Origin: Sporosarcina oncorhynchi
Lineage (GTDB): Bacteria > Bacillota > Bacilli > Bacillales_A > Planococcaceae
Direction: 5' to 3'
DNA: 64,000 bases
Assembly: GCF_033304615.1 (NCBI RefSeq)
Contig: NZ_CP129118.1
Span: 1,422,001 to 1,486,000, forward strand
Shown here: piece after piece, positions 28,997 to 40,651 of the stretch
Position numbering within the stretch: position 1 is the first letter of the stretch
Layout: each line of letters begins with the position of its first letter
Notes under the pieces: model-generated
Seen by the model: only the letters and a program-made list of their open reading frames with translations
Database searches by the model: none
Told to the model about the DNA's origin: nothing
Translations under genes and position numbers: made by a program

Positions 28997-31126
28997 GTGT
29001 TCAAACCCGTATTGAAACTATTCAAATCATTGAAATTCAACTATTTAGCATTATTCATACTTCTGATTGCATCATTTGGACTGTTTGCGCTCATGCACGG
29101 CAATGTTAAGCAAGAGACCTATGAATTACATGAATTTAAAATTTCGCCAAAAACAATCCGTTCGTTGAAAACGGTTGAAGATACAGTGAAAACTGAACAG
29201 GAAAAACGTCGGATTGAATCGGAAGTGCCACCCTTTTATCAATTCAATGAGGATATTTCAAAAAATCGACAAGCAATCGCTTCTTCATTATTCGATTTCA
29301 TCATTAAAGAGAAAGAGGCAAACGTGCCTGTTGCCGATGAAGATATAGAGAAACCTGTGAAATCACGTTCTGAACAAGTGAAAAATGTGCGTAAAGAACT
29401 GACTAAATTGGAAGAGGACGAGCCAGGACTTCGCCTGACGGATGAAGCCATTGCAAGTCTATTGACGGGAGAAGTATCCCGTCTTGAAAAAATGAAAAAC
29501 GAAATCGTGAAAATTATTGGTGAAGAACTTTCCAAACCCGTTCGAAGTGGCGACATATCCAGTGCCCGTTATGAGGTGGAGAGGAAACTTCGTTTGTCTG
29601 AAGCGATACCTCCGGCAGAATTGCAGACATTAATTACGCTAGGCAGATCTCTAGTCGTTGAAACTGAAACTGTCAATCAAGCACTGACGGATAAAAGGAT
29701 AGAAGAAGAGAAGAATGCAGTAGAACCAACAAGGATTCTTCAAGGACAAGTTATCGTTCGTGAAGGACAGTTCATTGATGCGGAGATATATCGCCAGTTG
29801 GAATTGACAGGATTATTGACAAACCAGTCTTCGTCAAAACCAATCATCGGACTCATCATCTATGTGTTTTTTGTAATGATGATTATTTATTTGCATTTCA
29901 TCACATGGGTAGAAGACAGCTATAAGAAAAAGAAGTCATTATTAATTGTCATTGCCATCTTTTTTATCCTTGTATCCATCATGAAACTTCTAAGCTTGAT
30001 AGATAAGGAATTTGATGTGCAAGTTGCTTTCCTATTCCCAACGGCTCTTGCGCCACTGCTCGTCAAATTGCTTACGAATGAACGGATGGCGTACATGATG
30101 ACGATTGTAACAGCAGCTACCGCTGGCATTATGCTGCTTGAAGGATTCTCTGCTATTATGCAGATGGAGATTGCTCTATATATTCTGTTCGGTGGGATTC
30201 TAAGTATTTATATATTAGGCAATAACGGCCGCAGATCAAATATATTACGTACGAGTCTGGCTGTAGCAGCTTCAAATGTGTTATTCATCGTCTTTTATTT
30301 ACAAATGACACAGACGACATATGATTTATCTGAGTTGCTGTTTTATATTATTGCAGCTATAACGTCAGGTATATTGTCCGGAGCATTGACGATTGGGCTC
30401 ATGCCATTCTTTGAATCATTCTTCGGAATGTTATCTGATATGAGGCTGATTGAACTTTCCAATCCGAACCATCCTCTACTTAAGAAAGTGCTCACTGAAA
30501 CGCCAGGCACGTATCACCATAGTGTAATGGTTGCAAACTTGGCTGATGCAGCATGTGAATCAGTAGGCGCCAATGGACTTTTGGCTAGAGTAGGTAGCTA
30601 TTATCATGATATCGGCAAAACGGTCCGACCCAATTTCTTTATCGAAAACCAACATGGCAGCGTAAATCCGCATGATGAATTGCCGCCGGAAAAAAGTCGT
30701 GATATCATTATTGCCCATGCCGTTGATGGGGCAGAACTGTTGGCTAAACATAAAATGCCACCTGAAATCGTCGATATTGCAAGGCAGCACCATGGGACAA
30801 GCTTCCTGAAGTTTTTCTATGTGAAAGCTAAGGAAATGGGACAAGATGTAGTAGAAGATGATTTCCGTTATCCTGGTCCTAAACCCCAGACAAAAGAGAT
30901 TGCAATCATTTCTATTGCCGATAGTGTAGAAGCCGCGGTTCGTTCGATGAAAGAACCGACACCGGAAAAAATTGCAAATCTTGTCAAGTCGATTATTGGC
31001 GGGAAATTAAATGATGGACAGTTTGATGAATGTGATCTATCAGTTAAAGAATTGAAGAAAATCGAAAATGTCATATGTGAAACATTAAACGGGATTTTTC
31101 ATAGTCGGATTGAATATCCAGATTGA
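28997..31126 (+). CDS. pgpH: Cyclic di-AMP phosphodiesterase PgpH (7TM-HD)
   Basis: Membrane HD-domain enzyme that hydrolyses c-di-AMP to pApA and so tunes potassium and wall homeostasis. Order: one membrane helix (about residues 15-33), a large extracellular domain (about 40-275), a seven-helix membrane region (about 280-480) and the cytosolic HD domain with TYHHSVMVANLA, YYHDIGKTVRP and IIAHAVDGAEL. It has 709 residues, normal. GTG start after AGGTGGGG. It heads the pgpH-ybeY-dgkA-cdd-era-recO run. Confidence 0.95.
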   Translation: MFKPVLKLFKSLKFNYLALFILLIASFGLFALMHGNVKQETYELHEFKISPKTIRSLKTVEDTVKTEQEKRRIESEVPPFYQFNEDISKNRQAIASSLFDFIIKEKEANVPVADEDIEKPVKSRSEQVKNVRKELTKLEEDEPGLRLTDEAIASLLTGEVSRLEKMKNEIVKIIGEELSKPVRSGDISSARYEVERKLRLSEAIPPAELQTLITLGRSLVVETETVNQALTDKRIEEEKNAVEPTRILQGQVIVREGQFIDAEIYRQLELTGLLTNQSSSKPIIGLIIYVFFVMMIIYLHFITWVEDSYKKKKSLLIVIAIFFILVSIMKLLSLIDKEFDVQVAFLFPTALAPLLVKLLTNERMAYMMTIVTAATAGIMLLEGFSAIMQMEIALYILFGGILSIYILGNNGRRSNILRTSLAVAASNVLFIVFYLQMTQTTYDLSELLFYIIAAITSGILSGALTIGLMPFFESFFGMLSDMRLIELSNPNHPLLKKVLTETPGTYHHSVMVANLADAACESVGANGLLARVGSYYHDIGKTVRPNFFIENQHGSVNPHDELPPEKSRDIIIAHAVDGAELLAKHKMPPEIVDIARQHHGTSFLKFFYVKAKEMGQDVVEDDFRYPGPKPQTKEIAIISIADSVEAAVRSMKEPTPEKIANLVKSIIGGKLNDGQFDECDLSVKELKKIENVICETLNGIFHSRIEYPD

Positions 31127-31146
31127 TGATGAAAGAAGGGGATTGA

Positions 31147-31617
31147 ATGCTTGATATCTATTTTGAAGACGAAACAGAAAGTGTCTCTGAGGATATCGTT
31201 AAACTTGTGGAAGATCTGTTGACTCACGCAGCCAAGATGGAAGACTGTCAAGGCCAGCCTGAAGTATCGGTCACATTTATGAACGATGAAGCAATTCGGC
31301 AAATCAATTCCGAATACCGCAGCAAAGATTCCGCAACGGATGTCATTTCGTTCGCATTGGAAGAGATGGGCGAAGGGGAAGTCGCCGTAATTAGGCAAGA
31401 AGGAATACCTGTTGTTCTTGGAGATATTCTCATATCAGTTGAAACTGCAAAACGTCAAGCGGAAGAGTATGGTCATGACCTTCGTCGAGAAATCGGATTT
31501 CTTGCTTTGCATGGTTTTCTTCATTTGCTCGGCTATGATCATCTGACGGAGGCTGAAGAACAATTGATGTTTGGTAGACAAGATGAAATTCTGTCATCGT
31601 TCGGACTTGAAAGGTGA
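31147..31617 (+). CDS. ybeY: Endoribonuclease YbeY
   Basis: Zinc-dependent endoribonuclease for 16S rRNA 3'-end processing and 70S quality control, 156 residues. The zinc motif is HGFLHLLGYDH (H-x3-H-x5-H, about residues 119-129). The conserved DVISFALEE lies at about residue 60. The AAGGGG site precedes the ATG. It lies between pgpH and dgkA, as is usual. Confidence 0.95.
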   Translation: MLDIYFEDETESVSEDIVKLVEDLLTHAAKMEDCQGQPEVSVTFMNDEAIRQINSEYRSKDSATDVISFALEEMGEGEVAVIRQEGIPVVLGDILISVETAKRQAEEYGHDLRREIGFLALHGFLHLLGYDHLTEAEEQLMFGRQDEILSSFGLER

Positions 31618-31624
31618 GAGAGAC

Positions 31625-31972
31625 GTGCGAGCATTTTTTAAAGCTTTCCACTACGCAGCGAAAGGAATCGTCCATAGTCTCCGTTCAGAACGGAATATGA
31701 AGTTCCATACAATCGCTTTGATTTTCGTGACGATAGCAGGTCTACTGACAGGGCTTTCAATAACTGAATGGATGATAATCCTCATTCTTTTTGGCGGTAT
31801 GCTTTCTTTGGAAATGCTCAATACAGCGATTGAACGAGTCGTGGATCTTGTCACAACGGATCATCACCCGTTAGCGGGACAAGCAAAGGATGTTGGTTCA
31901 GGCGCGGTTCTTGTCTTCGCGATAATCAGTGCCGTCATTGGATTGATCATATTCCTACCGAAATGGTTCTAA
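31625..31972 (+). CDS. dgkA: Undecaprenol kinase (DgkA family)
   Basis: A 115-residue integral membrane kinase with three helices. Conserved residues are in RSERNMKFH and LEMLNTAIERVVD (catalytic Glu and metal-binding Glu/Asn). In Gram-positive bacteria this family phosphorylates undecaprenol rather than diacylglycerol, feeding the lipid carrier pool. GTG 31625 has AAGGTGAGAG upstream. A longer frame running back into ybeY is open but not used, judging by family length. Confidence 0.93.
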   Translation: MRAFFKAFHYAAKGIVHSLRSERNMKFHTIALIFVTIAGLLTGLSITEWMIILILFGGMLSLEMLNTAIERVVDLVTTDHHPLAGQAKDVGSGAVLVFAIISAVIGLIIFLPKWF

Positions 31973-31975
31973 TAA

Positions 31976-33305
<1,330 letters not shown>

Positions 33306-33338
33306 TCAGATCCATTTCTCTAAGAGGTGATGACCTTG

Positions 33339-34121
33339 ATGAATAAATGGGAAGGTATTGTTTTGAAAAGTATTCCTTACGGCGAATCCAACAAAATTGT
33401 CACTATCTACACTAGAGAAGCAGGGAAAATGACGGCGATGGCAAGAGGTGCTAAAAAGCCGGCGAGCCGATTAGCGGCCGTCACACAGAGTTTCACCCAT
33501 GGATTTTTCTTGCTGCGGACAGGGCGTGGGATGGGGACATTAGAGCAAGGCGAGCCCATTGACTCGATGCGACATATCCGTGAAGATTTAGAAGCAACGG
33601 CATACGCGAGCTTTGTTGTTGAGCTGATTGATCGGTTAACGGATGATCAGAGTCAAAGCCCAAATGTATTTTCTTTGCTCTATGATGCATTGCATGCGAT
33701 CAATGAACAATATGATCCCGAAGCAATTGCATTGTTTGTGGAATGGAAGATGTTACCGGTGGCAGGTGTGCACCCGGTTCTTCATCAGTGTGCGAATTGT
33801 CGTGCAACTGATGGGGAATTTGCATTTTCATTTAAAGAAATCGGTTTTCTATGCCATCGGTGCTTTCATATCGATCCTTATCTTGTAAGATTGACGCCAA
33901 CACAACTTCGTCTTATCCGAACATTTTTCACAGTGCCTATACAAGAAGTCGGTTCTTTGAAACTTAAAAAGGCAACGAAACAGTTCATGAAGAAAATCGT
34001 CAGAACGGTATATGATGAACAAGTGGGAATTCGCTTGAAATCCAGGCAATTTCTCGATCAATTGGAACGTACACCCGAATTATTACCGAAAATAGAAAAG
34101 CCGCAGGAAGAAGGTGATTGA
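33339..34121 (+). CDS. recO: DNA repair protein RecO
   Basis: Recombination mediator that anneals DNA and loads RecA with RecR. The N-terminal OB-fold begins NKWEGIVLKSIPYGESNKIV. A four-cysteine zinc site follows (CANC at about residue 149 and CHRC at about 171). About 260 residues. AGAGGTGA at 33323-33330 fits ATG 33339. TTG 33336 gives one more residue and also aligns with the family. The last codons are inside the terminator. Confidence 0.93.
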   Translation: MNKWEGIVLKSIPYGESNKIVTIYTREAGKMTAMARGAKKPASRLAAVTQSFTHGFFLLRTGRGMGTLEQGEPIDSMRHIREDLEATAYASFVVELIDRLTDDQSQSPNVFSLLYDALHAINEQYDPEAIALFVEWKMLPVAGVHPVLHQCANCRATDGEFAFSFKEIGFLCHRCFHIDPYLVRLTPTQLRLIRTFFTVPIQEVGSLKLKKATKQFMKKIVRTVYDEQVGIRLKSRQFLDQLERTPELLPKIEKPQEEGD

Positions 34122-34142
34122 CCCTTTTCCTGCGGCTTTTTA
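34096..34142. terminator. Convergent terminator, recO/glyQS
   Basis: Perfect 14-base stem AAAAGCCGCAGGAA (34096-34109) with TTCCTGCGGCTTTT (34127-34140), A- and T-runs at the ends, so it works both ways. It begins in the recO 3' end. Confidence 0.88.
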
Positions 34143-34146
34143 TTGA

Positions 34147-35526
34147 TTAGAATGTAAGATGTTTTTCAATATAAGCACGGACATCCGCAATCGGCATGCG
34201 GATTTGCTCCATTGAATCACGATGCCTAACTGTCACTTGAAGATCTTCTACTGAATCGAAATCATATGTGATGCAGAAAGGTGTACCAATTTCATCTTGA
34301 CGACGATAACGACGTCCGATGGATTGTGAATCGTCATACTGAACAGGGAAGTGTTTGCGAAGTTCCGCATATACTTCATCTGCTCCTTCAGCGAGCTTTT
34401 TCGATAAAGGTAGAACAGCTGCTTTTATCGGTGCAAGAGCTGGATGGAAACGCATAACTGTACGTTTATCATCACCTTCAAGTTCTTCTTCGTCAAAAGC
34501 ATCACAAAGGAATGCTAATGTTACGCGGTCTGCACCTACCGAAGGTTCGATACAGTAAGGCACATATTTTTCGTTCGTGACAGGATCCTGATAATGGAAA
34601 TCTTCACCGGAGTGTTCCATGTGGCGTCTCAAATCGAAATCTGTTCGGTTAGCGATACCCCACAACTCTCCCCATCCAAACGGGAATTTATACTCAATGT
34701 CCACTGTCCCTTTCGAATAGTGGGAGAGTTCATCTTCGTTATGTTCACGAAGTCTGATGTTTTCTGCTGTCAAACCAAGATCATGCAACCACTTTTCGGA
34801 GAAATCTCTCCAATACTCATACCACTTCATATCTTCTCCAGGTTTGCAGAAGAATTCTAATTCCATCTGTTCGAATTCACGTGTACGGAAAGTGAAATTC
34901 CCTGGAGTGATTTCGTTCCGGAAACTTTTTCCGACTTGTGCGATTCCGAATGGCATTTTTTTACGCATGGATCGTTGAACGTTTTTAAAGTTCACAAATA
35001 TACCTTGTGCTGTCTCAGGACGTAAAAAGATTTCGTTCGCCGATGAATCTGTTACGCCTTGTGACGTTTTGAACATTAGATTAAATTGGCGGATACCTGT
35101 ATAATCGATCGCACCACAATTAGGACAGACAATTTTATGTTCTTGGATCAATTCTTCCATCTTTTCAAAAGGCATGCCATCAACAACGACTTCCATCCCT
35201 TTTTCGTCAAGTGCATCCTCAATCAGTTTATCGGCACGGTGACGAGTTTTACATTTCTTGCAATCAATCATTGGATCATTGAAATTCCCGATATGGCCAG
35301 ATGCTTCCCAGACTTTCGGGTTCATTAAAATAGCAGCGTCCAAGCCTTCATTATATGGAGATTCTTGAACAAATTTTTGCCACCAGGCACGTTTGATATT
35401 GTTCTTTAATGCGACACCGAGGGGACCATAATCCCAAGTGTTCGCCAATCCTCCATAGATATCCGACCCTGGAAAGACAAAGCCTCTCTGTTTCGATACA
35501 TTTACAATTTGTTCCATTGTTAACAT
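34147..35526 (-). CDS. glyQS: Glycyl-tRNA synthetase, single-chain type
   Basis: Class II synthetase of the alpha2 (eukaryote/archaea/staphylococcus-like) type, 459 residues, in contrast to the separate glyQ and glyS genes found at this place in B. subtilis. Motifs: [18 protein letters not shown] near the N-terminus, motif 2 [21 protein letters not shown], and [10 protein letters not shown] (motif 3 region). A CxxC...CxxC zinc insert is visible (CKKC, CPNC). The start at 35526 has GGAGGG upstream. Expression is controlled by the T-box leader. Confidence 0.95.
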   Translation of the reverse strand: MLTMEQIVNVSKQRGFVFPGSDIYGGLANTWDYGPLGVALKNNIKRAWWQKFVQESPYNEGLDAAILMNPKVWEASGHIGNFNDPMIDCKKCKTRHRADKLIEDALDEKGMEVVVDGMPFEKMEELIQEHKIVCPNCGAIDYTGIRQFNLMFKTSQGVTDSSANEIFLRPETAQGIFVNFKNVQRSMRKKMPFGIAQVGKSFRNEITPGNFTFRTREFEQMELEFFCKPGEDMKWYEYWRDFSEKWLHDLGLTAENIRLREHNEDELSHYSKGTVDIEYKFPFGWGELWGIANRTDFDLRRHMEHSGEDFHYQDPVTNEKYVPYCIEPSVGADRVTLAFLCDAFDEEELEGDDKRTVMRFHPALAPIKAAVLPLSKKLAEGADEVYAELRKHFPVQYDDSQSIGRRYRRQDEIGTPFCITYDFDSVEDLQVTVRHRDSMEQIRMPIADVRAYIEKHLTF

Positions 35527-35549
35527 GTATATCCCTCCAATTAAAATAA

Positions 35550-35739
35550 GCACCCATCCCCGGACACGAAGTCCGGGGACGAGTGCGTAATGACCCGCGG
35601 TTCCACCCCAGTTGGTTGTAGTAACAACCCTCTTTAAAAAGTGTTAGCTCAAGGTTGCCGTTTCATGCCAGTACGGGCTTTCACCATCCCCGTTCGCTCT
35701 GTTGGCATTACTCATAGACCTATCATTGCCTATTGAATT
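35550..35739 (-). promoter_or_regulatory. Glycine T-box riboswitch leader
   Basis: The reverse strand carries the T-box core GGGTGGAACCGCGGG (about 35593-35609), and a terminator hairpin TCCCCGGAC/GTCCGGGGA (35557-35579) before a T-rich tail. Stem I shows GAGCGAACGGGGATGG (conserved distal loop) and a specifier GGC at 35657-35659, a glycine codon, followed by A. Uncharged tRNA-Gly pairing there should stabilise antitermination and switch on glyQS. Confidence 0.93.
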
Positions 35740-35746
35740 CAGTAAT

Positions 35747-35775
35747 AGTGTAGCATGGTTCCAAAATATCTGCAA
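35747..35775 (-). promoter_or_regulatory. Promoter of the glyQS leader
   Basis: On the reverse strand TTGCAG (35775-35770), 17-base spacer, TACACT with a TGC extension (35752-35747). It places the transcript start just before T-box stem I. Confidence 0.6.
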
Positions 35776-35890
35776 TGCCCCAGCTAATTCGAACAATTCC
35801 GAACGTGGAAGCCATGCCAATAGGAATTATAGTAGCAAAATGCTATACTAGGCAAGGATATATTATCGAACGTTTAGGGCGGTGATTCAT

Positions 35891-36520
35891 ATGGAATTGA
35901 ATAAGCGCCAGAATGAAATCCTTGAAATTGTTAAATTGGATGGTCCAATCACTGGTGAACAGATTGCTGAAAGGCTTAGTCTCGCGAGAGCAACAATTAG
36001 ACCTGATTTGGCGATTCTTACTATGGCAGGATTTCTGGATGCAAGACCTCGTGTCGGCTATTTCTATTCGGGGAAAAAACCGGCGCAGTCGGTAACTGAC
36101 GAAATGATTGGAATGAAGGTCGGGGATTTTCAATCCATTCCAGTAGTCGTAAGTGAAAATGTTACAGTCTATGATGCTATCTGCCAGATGTTTTTGGACG
36201 ATGTCGGAACTTTGTTTGTTGTCGATAAATCCTCCTTTTTAACGGGCGTATTATCACGCAAGGATCTATTGCGCACGAGTCTTGGGAACACGGAATTAGA
36301 TAAGATTCCTGTACATGTCATCATGACAAGGATGCCCAATATAACATTCTGTAAAAAGCAGGATTCTCTTATTCATGTAGCAAAAAAAATGATGGATAAG
36401 CAAATTGACTCACTTCCGGTAATCGTCAATAAAGGGGAGGGTCTGGAGGTCGTCGGACGAATAACGAAGACTAACATCACTGCCGCCTTCCTATCATTGG
36501 CAGAAGAGCATGATCTCTAA
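35891..36520 (+). CDS. ccpN: CcpN-type repressor with CBS pair
   Basis: A 209-residue regulator. The N-terminal winged helix (residues 1-60, with GPITGEQIAERLSLARATIR) is followed by two CBS domains (about 80-205). CcpN of B. subtilis represses gluconeogenic genes (gapB, pckA) and responds to ATP/ADP through CBS. The neighbouring ppsR supports that role. ATG 35891 follows GGGCGGTGA. GTG 35882 is in frame but overlaps that site. Confidence 0.92.
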   Translation: MELNKRQNEILEIVKLDGPITGEQIAERLSLARATIRPDLAILTMAGFLDARPRVGYFYSGKKPAQSVTDEMIGMKVGDFQSIPVVVSENVTVYDAICQMFLDDVGTLFVVDKSSFLTGVLSRKDLLRTSLGNTELDKIPVHVIMTRMPNITFCKKQDSLIHVAKKMMDKQIDSLPVIVNKGEGLEVVGRITKTNITAAFLSLAEEHDL

Positions 36521-36536
36521 ATGAAGTTGAGAACCC

Positions 36537-36566
36537 TTGCGTTTCCATTCAGTGGAAAACTATAAT
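36537..36566 (+). promoter_or_regulatory. ppsR promoter with a palindrome in the spacer
   Basis: TTGCGT (36537-36542), 18-base spacer, TATAAT (36561-36566). The spacer is almost filled by TTTCCA (36542-36547) / TGGAAA (36553-36558), an inverted repeat that could be an operator. The binding protein is unknown. Confidence 0.5.
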
Positions 36567-36603
36567 CGATCAACATCGATGAAGTGTATAAAGGAGAGAT
36601 ACA

Positions 36604-37413
36604 ATGACGAAATTGACATTGTTCATCGTTTCCGATTCTGTTGGAGAGACAGCCGACCTGGTTGCGAAAGCTGCAGCTAGCCAATTCAGACAGGACTTGG
36701 ATACGGTATCGATGAAACGTTTTTCTCATGTGGAGGACGAGTCACAACTGAAGGAAATCGCTTATTTGGCCAAACGTCAGCAAGCGATCGTCGTTTATAC
36801 ATTAGTGAAAAGTTCAATGCGTGAAAAGATAAAAGATGAATGCAGGTTGAATGGACTGAGATGTGTCGATTTACTTGGTTCGCTCCTCACTGAGATAGGG
36901 GAGACTGTCAACGAAAAACCCTATGAGGAACCGGGACTCGTCCGACAATTAGATGAAGACTATTTTAAGAAAATCGAAGCGATTGAATTTGCAGTTAAAT
37001 ATGATGATGGTCGTGATCCACGAGGCGTGCTGAAAGCGGATATTGTATTAGTAGGTGTATCAAGAACTTCCAAAACGCCACTATCTCAATACTTAGCCCA
37101 TCGCAGATATAAAGTAGCCAATGTACCCCTTGTACCCGAAGTCGAACCTCCAGAAGAGCTTTTTCAGATTGATCCAAAAAAATGTTTTGGTCTCGTTATC
37201 TCGCCACATGTCCTGAATTCCATTAGGAAAGAGAGACTCATAGCGCTTGGTTTGAAAGATGATGCCAATTACGCACAGGTTGAACGTATCGAACAAGAAC
37301 TGCTGCATTTTGAAAGAGTTGTGAACAAAATAGGATGTAAAGTGATTAATGTATCAAATCGGGCGGTCGAAGAAACCGCGAACTTGATTTTAAGCGAATT
37401 GTCGAATTCATAA
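36604..37413 (+). CDS. ppsR: PEP synthase/PPDK regulatory kinase-phosphorylase
   Basis: DUF299 bifunctional enzyme that switches pyruvate,phosphate dikinase or PEP synthase by ADP-dependent phosphorylation and Pi-dependent dephosphorylation. The 269-residue protein shows the N-terminal [17 protein letters not shown] and the P-loop [17 protein letters not shown] (about residues 149-165). It sits after ccpN as in B. subtilis (yqfL), tying carbon control at the PEP-pyruvate node. A GGAGAG site precedes the ATG. Confidence 0.94.
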   Translation: MTKLTLFIVSDSVGETADLVAKAAASQFRQDLDTVSMKRFSHVEDESQLKEIAYLAKRQQAIVVYTLVKSSMREKIKDECRLNGLRCVDLLGSLLTEIGETVNEKPYEEPGLVRQLDEDYFKKIEAIEFAVKYDDGRDPRGVLKADIVLVGVSRTSKTPLSQYLAHRRYKVANVPLVPEVEPPEELFQIDPKKCFGLVISPHVLNSIRKERLIALGLKDDANYAQVERIEQELLHFERVVNKIGCKVINVSNRAVEETANLILSELSNS

Positions 37414-37430
37414 ACAGAATCTATCATTAC

Positions 37431-37466
37431 AAGAGCCTTCCAGTAAATAATGGTTGGTTCTTCTTT
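37431..37466 (+). terminator. Possible weak terminator after ppsR
   Basis: AAGAGCC-TT-CCA (37431-37442) can pair with TGG-TT-GGTTCTT (37451-37462), followed by a short T-run. Imperfect. Confidence 0.45.
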
Positions 37467-37621
37467 TGGGATTGTGTACAATAGTATATTGCCGCCGTAT
37501 GTTCTGAATTAACCTCAAGGAATTACGGCCTAATGAAGCATAATGAATTTATTTTGTCGAATAAGCAGGATTTTTGAAAGCTATCTAGAATTGAAGTATG
37601 TAAGAAGAGAATGGTGATAGA

Positions 37622-39436
37622 ATGACAAAGATTCCCGAGGAGACAATTGAGGAAGTCAGATCAAAGACGGATATTGTTGATTTGATAGGTGAATATGTCC
37701 AACTAACTAAAAGAGGGAAGAACTGGTTCGGACTATGTCCTTTCCATGGTGAAAGTACACCTTCTTTTTCTGTTTCGGAAGACAAGCAGCTATTTCATTG
37801 TTTTGGTTGCGGTGCTAGTGGGAATGCCATTACATTTGTGATGGATATTGAAAATAATCCATTTACGGAAGCAGTATCAAAACTTGCTGATCGCGCTGGA
37901 ATTGAATTGGGCATCGATCTGAATAACAGTTCCGCAGACAGTCGGAAATTGGAAAACCAATCGATGATCGAAGCCCATAAACTTGCGGCTAATTTTTATA
38001 GTCATTTATTACTGAATACGGTAGAGGGGGAAAAGGCATTACAATATTTGGAACAAAGAGGGTTTTCGCGTGAGCATATCGAAAACTATGGTATAGGATG
38101 GTCGCTTGATGACCGTGAAGTTCTATCTCAACTTCTGCAAAGAAAAAAATTCGATATGAAGGAGATGGAGCAAGCCGGACTTTGTATCATGAAAAATGAT
38201 GGGACCGGGTATTTTGATAGGTTTCGGGGACGGGTGATGTTCCCTTTACATGATGACAATGGCAATGTTGTTGCATTCTCTGGAAGGATTTTGTCCGATT
38301 CAAAAGAAGAAGCAAAGTATTTAAACAGTCCAGAGACGCCCATTTTTGAAAAGGGTCGTTTGCTCTATAATTTTCATCATGCACGTCTTAATGTGCGTAA
38401 AACGGGTAAAGTAATACTATTCGAAGGATTTATGGATACAATTTCGGCTGAAAGAGCAGGTATTATGAATAGTGTCGCGGTTATGGGTACATCCTTGTCT
38501 GACACCCATCTGACGAAATTAAAGCGGATAGCTAATCAGCTGATCATTTGTTGCGATGGAGATAATGCGGGTTGGGAAGCGGCAAGAAGATTTGCCATCC
38601 TTGCACAGCAGAAAGGCCTAGATGCCCAAATTGCCCTTTTGCCGGGCAAAATGGATCCCGATGAATATATCACGACGTATGGTGGTGAAGCCTTTGCTGA
38701 AAAAGTTATCGGCAATCCGCATTCCTATATGTCATTTACCATGGCCTACTATAAGAGATCAAAGAATTTGTCACATGAGAACGATGTGTTGCAATATATC
38801 CATGAAGTAATGGAAGAGCTTGCTCCTAAAGTTTCTCCTATTGAAAGGGATCTGTTGCTCCGTCAATTGAATACGGAAACAGGCGTTTCAGCAGAAGCAT
38901 TACGTGAGCAACTAACCAAGACGGTTGGTAAAATCGCCAAACGCGAGAAAACAGCAGAGCCTGGTTTACAAACTGTTCCACAAATGGACACGTTTCGAAA
39001 TCGAAAGACGACGAGTGTGGAAAGGGCGGAAAAGTTCTTGCTTTGCCACCTTTTGACAGACGTTCAGCTGTTTGACAGAGTGCGTGATGAGCACCAGGAA
39101 CTTTTCAATCGGGAAGAATATGCAACGATTTTTGTGAAATTAGCGGCTTTTTATGAAGAACATAAAATGCCGGATTTCCACAGATTCGCAGAATCTCTAG
39201 AGGATCGTGAACTTCGAAAGATTGTTATGGAGGCAGCGATGCTGGAAAGAGATCCCGAATATGCGCAACAAGAAATACATGATTGCATCCATCATCTTGA
39301 AAAACACCGAGTGACGGTGAAAATTGACAGGATGATGCACGAATCCAAAGAAGCGGAAAAAATGAATGATTATACCCGGGCATTGGAGCTGGCCAGGGAA
39401 ATCATACAGCTCCGGAAATCATTATCGGCAATGTGA
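37622..39436 (+). CDS. dnaG: DNA primase
   Basis: Makes RNA primers at the replication fork, 604 residues. The CHC2 zinc domain has CPFHGESTPSF and FHCFGCGASG. The TOPRIM core has VILFEGFMDTIS and IICCDGDNAGWEAA. The C-terminal helicase-binding domain follows from about residue 450. ATG 37622 follows a GGTGATAG. It precedes rpoD, giving the macromolecular-synthesis operon. The B. subtilis gene yqxD normally before dnaG is absent. Confidence 0.97.
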   Translation: MTKIPEETIEEVRSKTDIVDLIGEYVQLTKRGKNWFGLCPFHGESTPSFSVSEDKQLFHCFGCGASGNAITFVMDIENNPFTEAVSKLADRAGIELGIDLNNSSADSRKLENQSMIEAHKLAANFYSHLLLNTVEGEKALQYLEQRGFSREHIENYGIGWSLDDREVLSQLLQRKKFDMKEMEQAGLCIMKNDGTGYFDRFRGRVMFPLHDDNGNVVAFSGRILSDSKEEAKYLNSPETPIFEKGRLLYNFHHARLNVRKTGKVILFEGFMDTISAERAGIMNSVAVMGTSLSDTHLTKLKRIANQLIICCDGDNAGWEAARRFAILAQQKGLDAQIALLPGKMDPDEYITTYGGEAFAEKVIGNPHSYMSFTMAYYKRSKNLSHENDVLQYIHEVMEELAPKVSPIERDLLLRQLNTETGVSAEALREQLTKTVGKIAKREKTAEPGLQTVPQMDTFRNRKTTSVERAEKFLLCHLLTDVQLFDRVRDEHQELFNREEYATIFVKLAAFYEEHKMPDFHRFAESLEDRELRKIVMEAAMLERDPEYAQQEIHDCIHHLEKHRVTVKIDRMMHESKEAEKMNDYTRALELAREIIQLRKSLSAM

Positions 39437-39471
39437 GCCGTATTCCGGTGAATTAAGGAGGAACGGGTATT

Positions 39472-40644
39472 ATGACTAAAAAAGAGCAATCCGGTGAAAT
39501 GGAAAATGAAGTGACATTAGACGAAGTTAAAGCGAGTCTTTTGGAAGCGGGTAAAAAAGCGGGAGAACTGTCACAAGATGAAGTGGCGGAAAAACTGTCG
39601 ACTTTTGAGATGGAACCTGAGCAGTTTGAAGAGTTTCTAGACCAGATCGAAGCAGCAGGCATCGAAATGGAGCGGAAAGAAGACGAAGAAGCTCCCGCTA
39701 AGGAAGAAACTTTTGACCTTAACGATTTAAGTGTGCCTCCCGGCGTCAAAATAAATGACCCTGTCCGCATGTATTTAAAAGAGATTGGCCGTGTCGATCT
39801 TTTGACAGGTGACCAGGAAGTCAAATTGGCTATTGGCATTAAAGAAGGAGTAGCGGCTGAAGAACAGCTTGCAGATATGAAGAAACCCGATCCGAAATTG
39901 CTGGAACTTGTGGAAAAAGGCGAAAATGCTAAAAAAAGGCTTGCGGAAGCGAACCTTCGACTTGTTGTGAGCATCGCTAAGCGTTATGTCGGCCGTGGTA
40001 TGCTGTTCCTAGACTTAATTCAGGAAGGTAATATGGGACTTATTAAAGCCGTTGAGAAGTTTGACCATACAAAAGGTTTCAAATTCAGTACGTATGCAAC
40101 TTGGTGGATCCGCCAGGCAATCACTCGTGCAATTGCCGACCAGGCACGTACAATTCGAATTCCAGTTCATATGGTGGAAACAATCAATAAACTCATTCGT
40201 GTACAACGTCAATTACTTCAGGATTTAGGCCGTGAACCATCACCTGAAGAAATTGGTGAAGAGATGGAATTGACAGCAGAAAAAGTACGCGAAATATTAA
40301 AAATTGCCCAAGAACCTGTATCCCTTGAAACACCTATCGGTGAAGAAGACGATTCACATCTAGGAGACTTCATAGAAGACTCAGAAGCGCAGTCGCCTTC
40401 CGATCACGCAGCCTATGAACTTTTGAAGGAACAATTAGAAGACGTTTTGGACACACTGACAGACCGCGAAGAAAACGTATTACGCCTTCGTTTTGGCCTG
40501 GATGACGGTAGGACAAGAACTCTTGAAGAAGTAGGCAAAGTTTTCGGTGTCACTCGCGAGAGAATTCGTCAAATCGAAGCAAAAGCGCTCCGTAAACTAA
40601 GACATCCTTCAAGAAGCAAACGCTTGAAAGACTTTTTAGAATAA
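39472..40644 (+). CDS. rpoD: Primary sigma factor SigA (RpoD)
   Basis: Housekeeping sigma factor of 390 residues. It has an N-terminal region 1.1, region 1.2 ([11 protein letters not shown]), region 2 with [18 protein letters not shown] and [20 protein letters not shown], region 3, and region 4 with [25 protein letters not shown] precedes the ATG. It is co-oriented with dnaG, 35 bases apart. Confidence 0.98.
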   Translation: MTKKEQSGEMENEVTLDEVKASLLEAGKKAGELSQDEVAEKLSTFEMEPEQFEEFLDQIEAAGIEMERKEDEEAPAKEETFDLNDLSVPPGVKINDPVRMYLKEIGRVDLLTGDQEVKLAIGIKEGVAAEEQLADMKKPDPKLLELVEKGENAKKRLAEANLRLVVSIAKRYVGRGMLFLDLIQEGNMGLIKAVEKFDHTKGFKFSTYATWWIRQAITRAIADQARTIRIPVHMVETINKLIRVQRQLLQDLGREPSPEEIGEEMELTAEKVREILKIAQEPVSLETPIGEEDDSHLGDFIEDSEAQSPSDHAAYELLKEQLEDVLDTLTDREENVLRLRFGLDDGRTRTLEEVGKVFGVTRERIRQIEAKALRKLRHPSRSKRLKDFLE

Positions 40645-40651
40645 GCAACAC

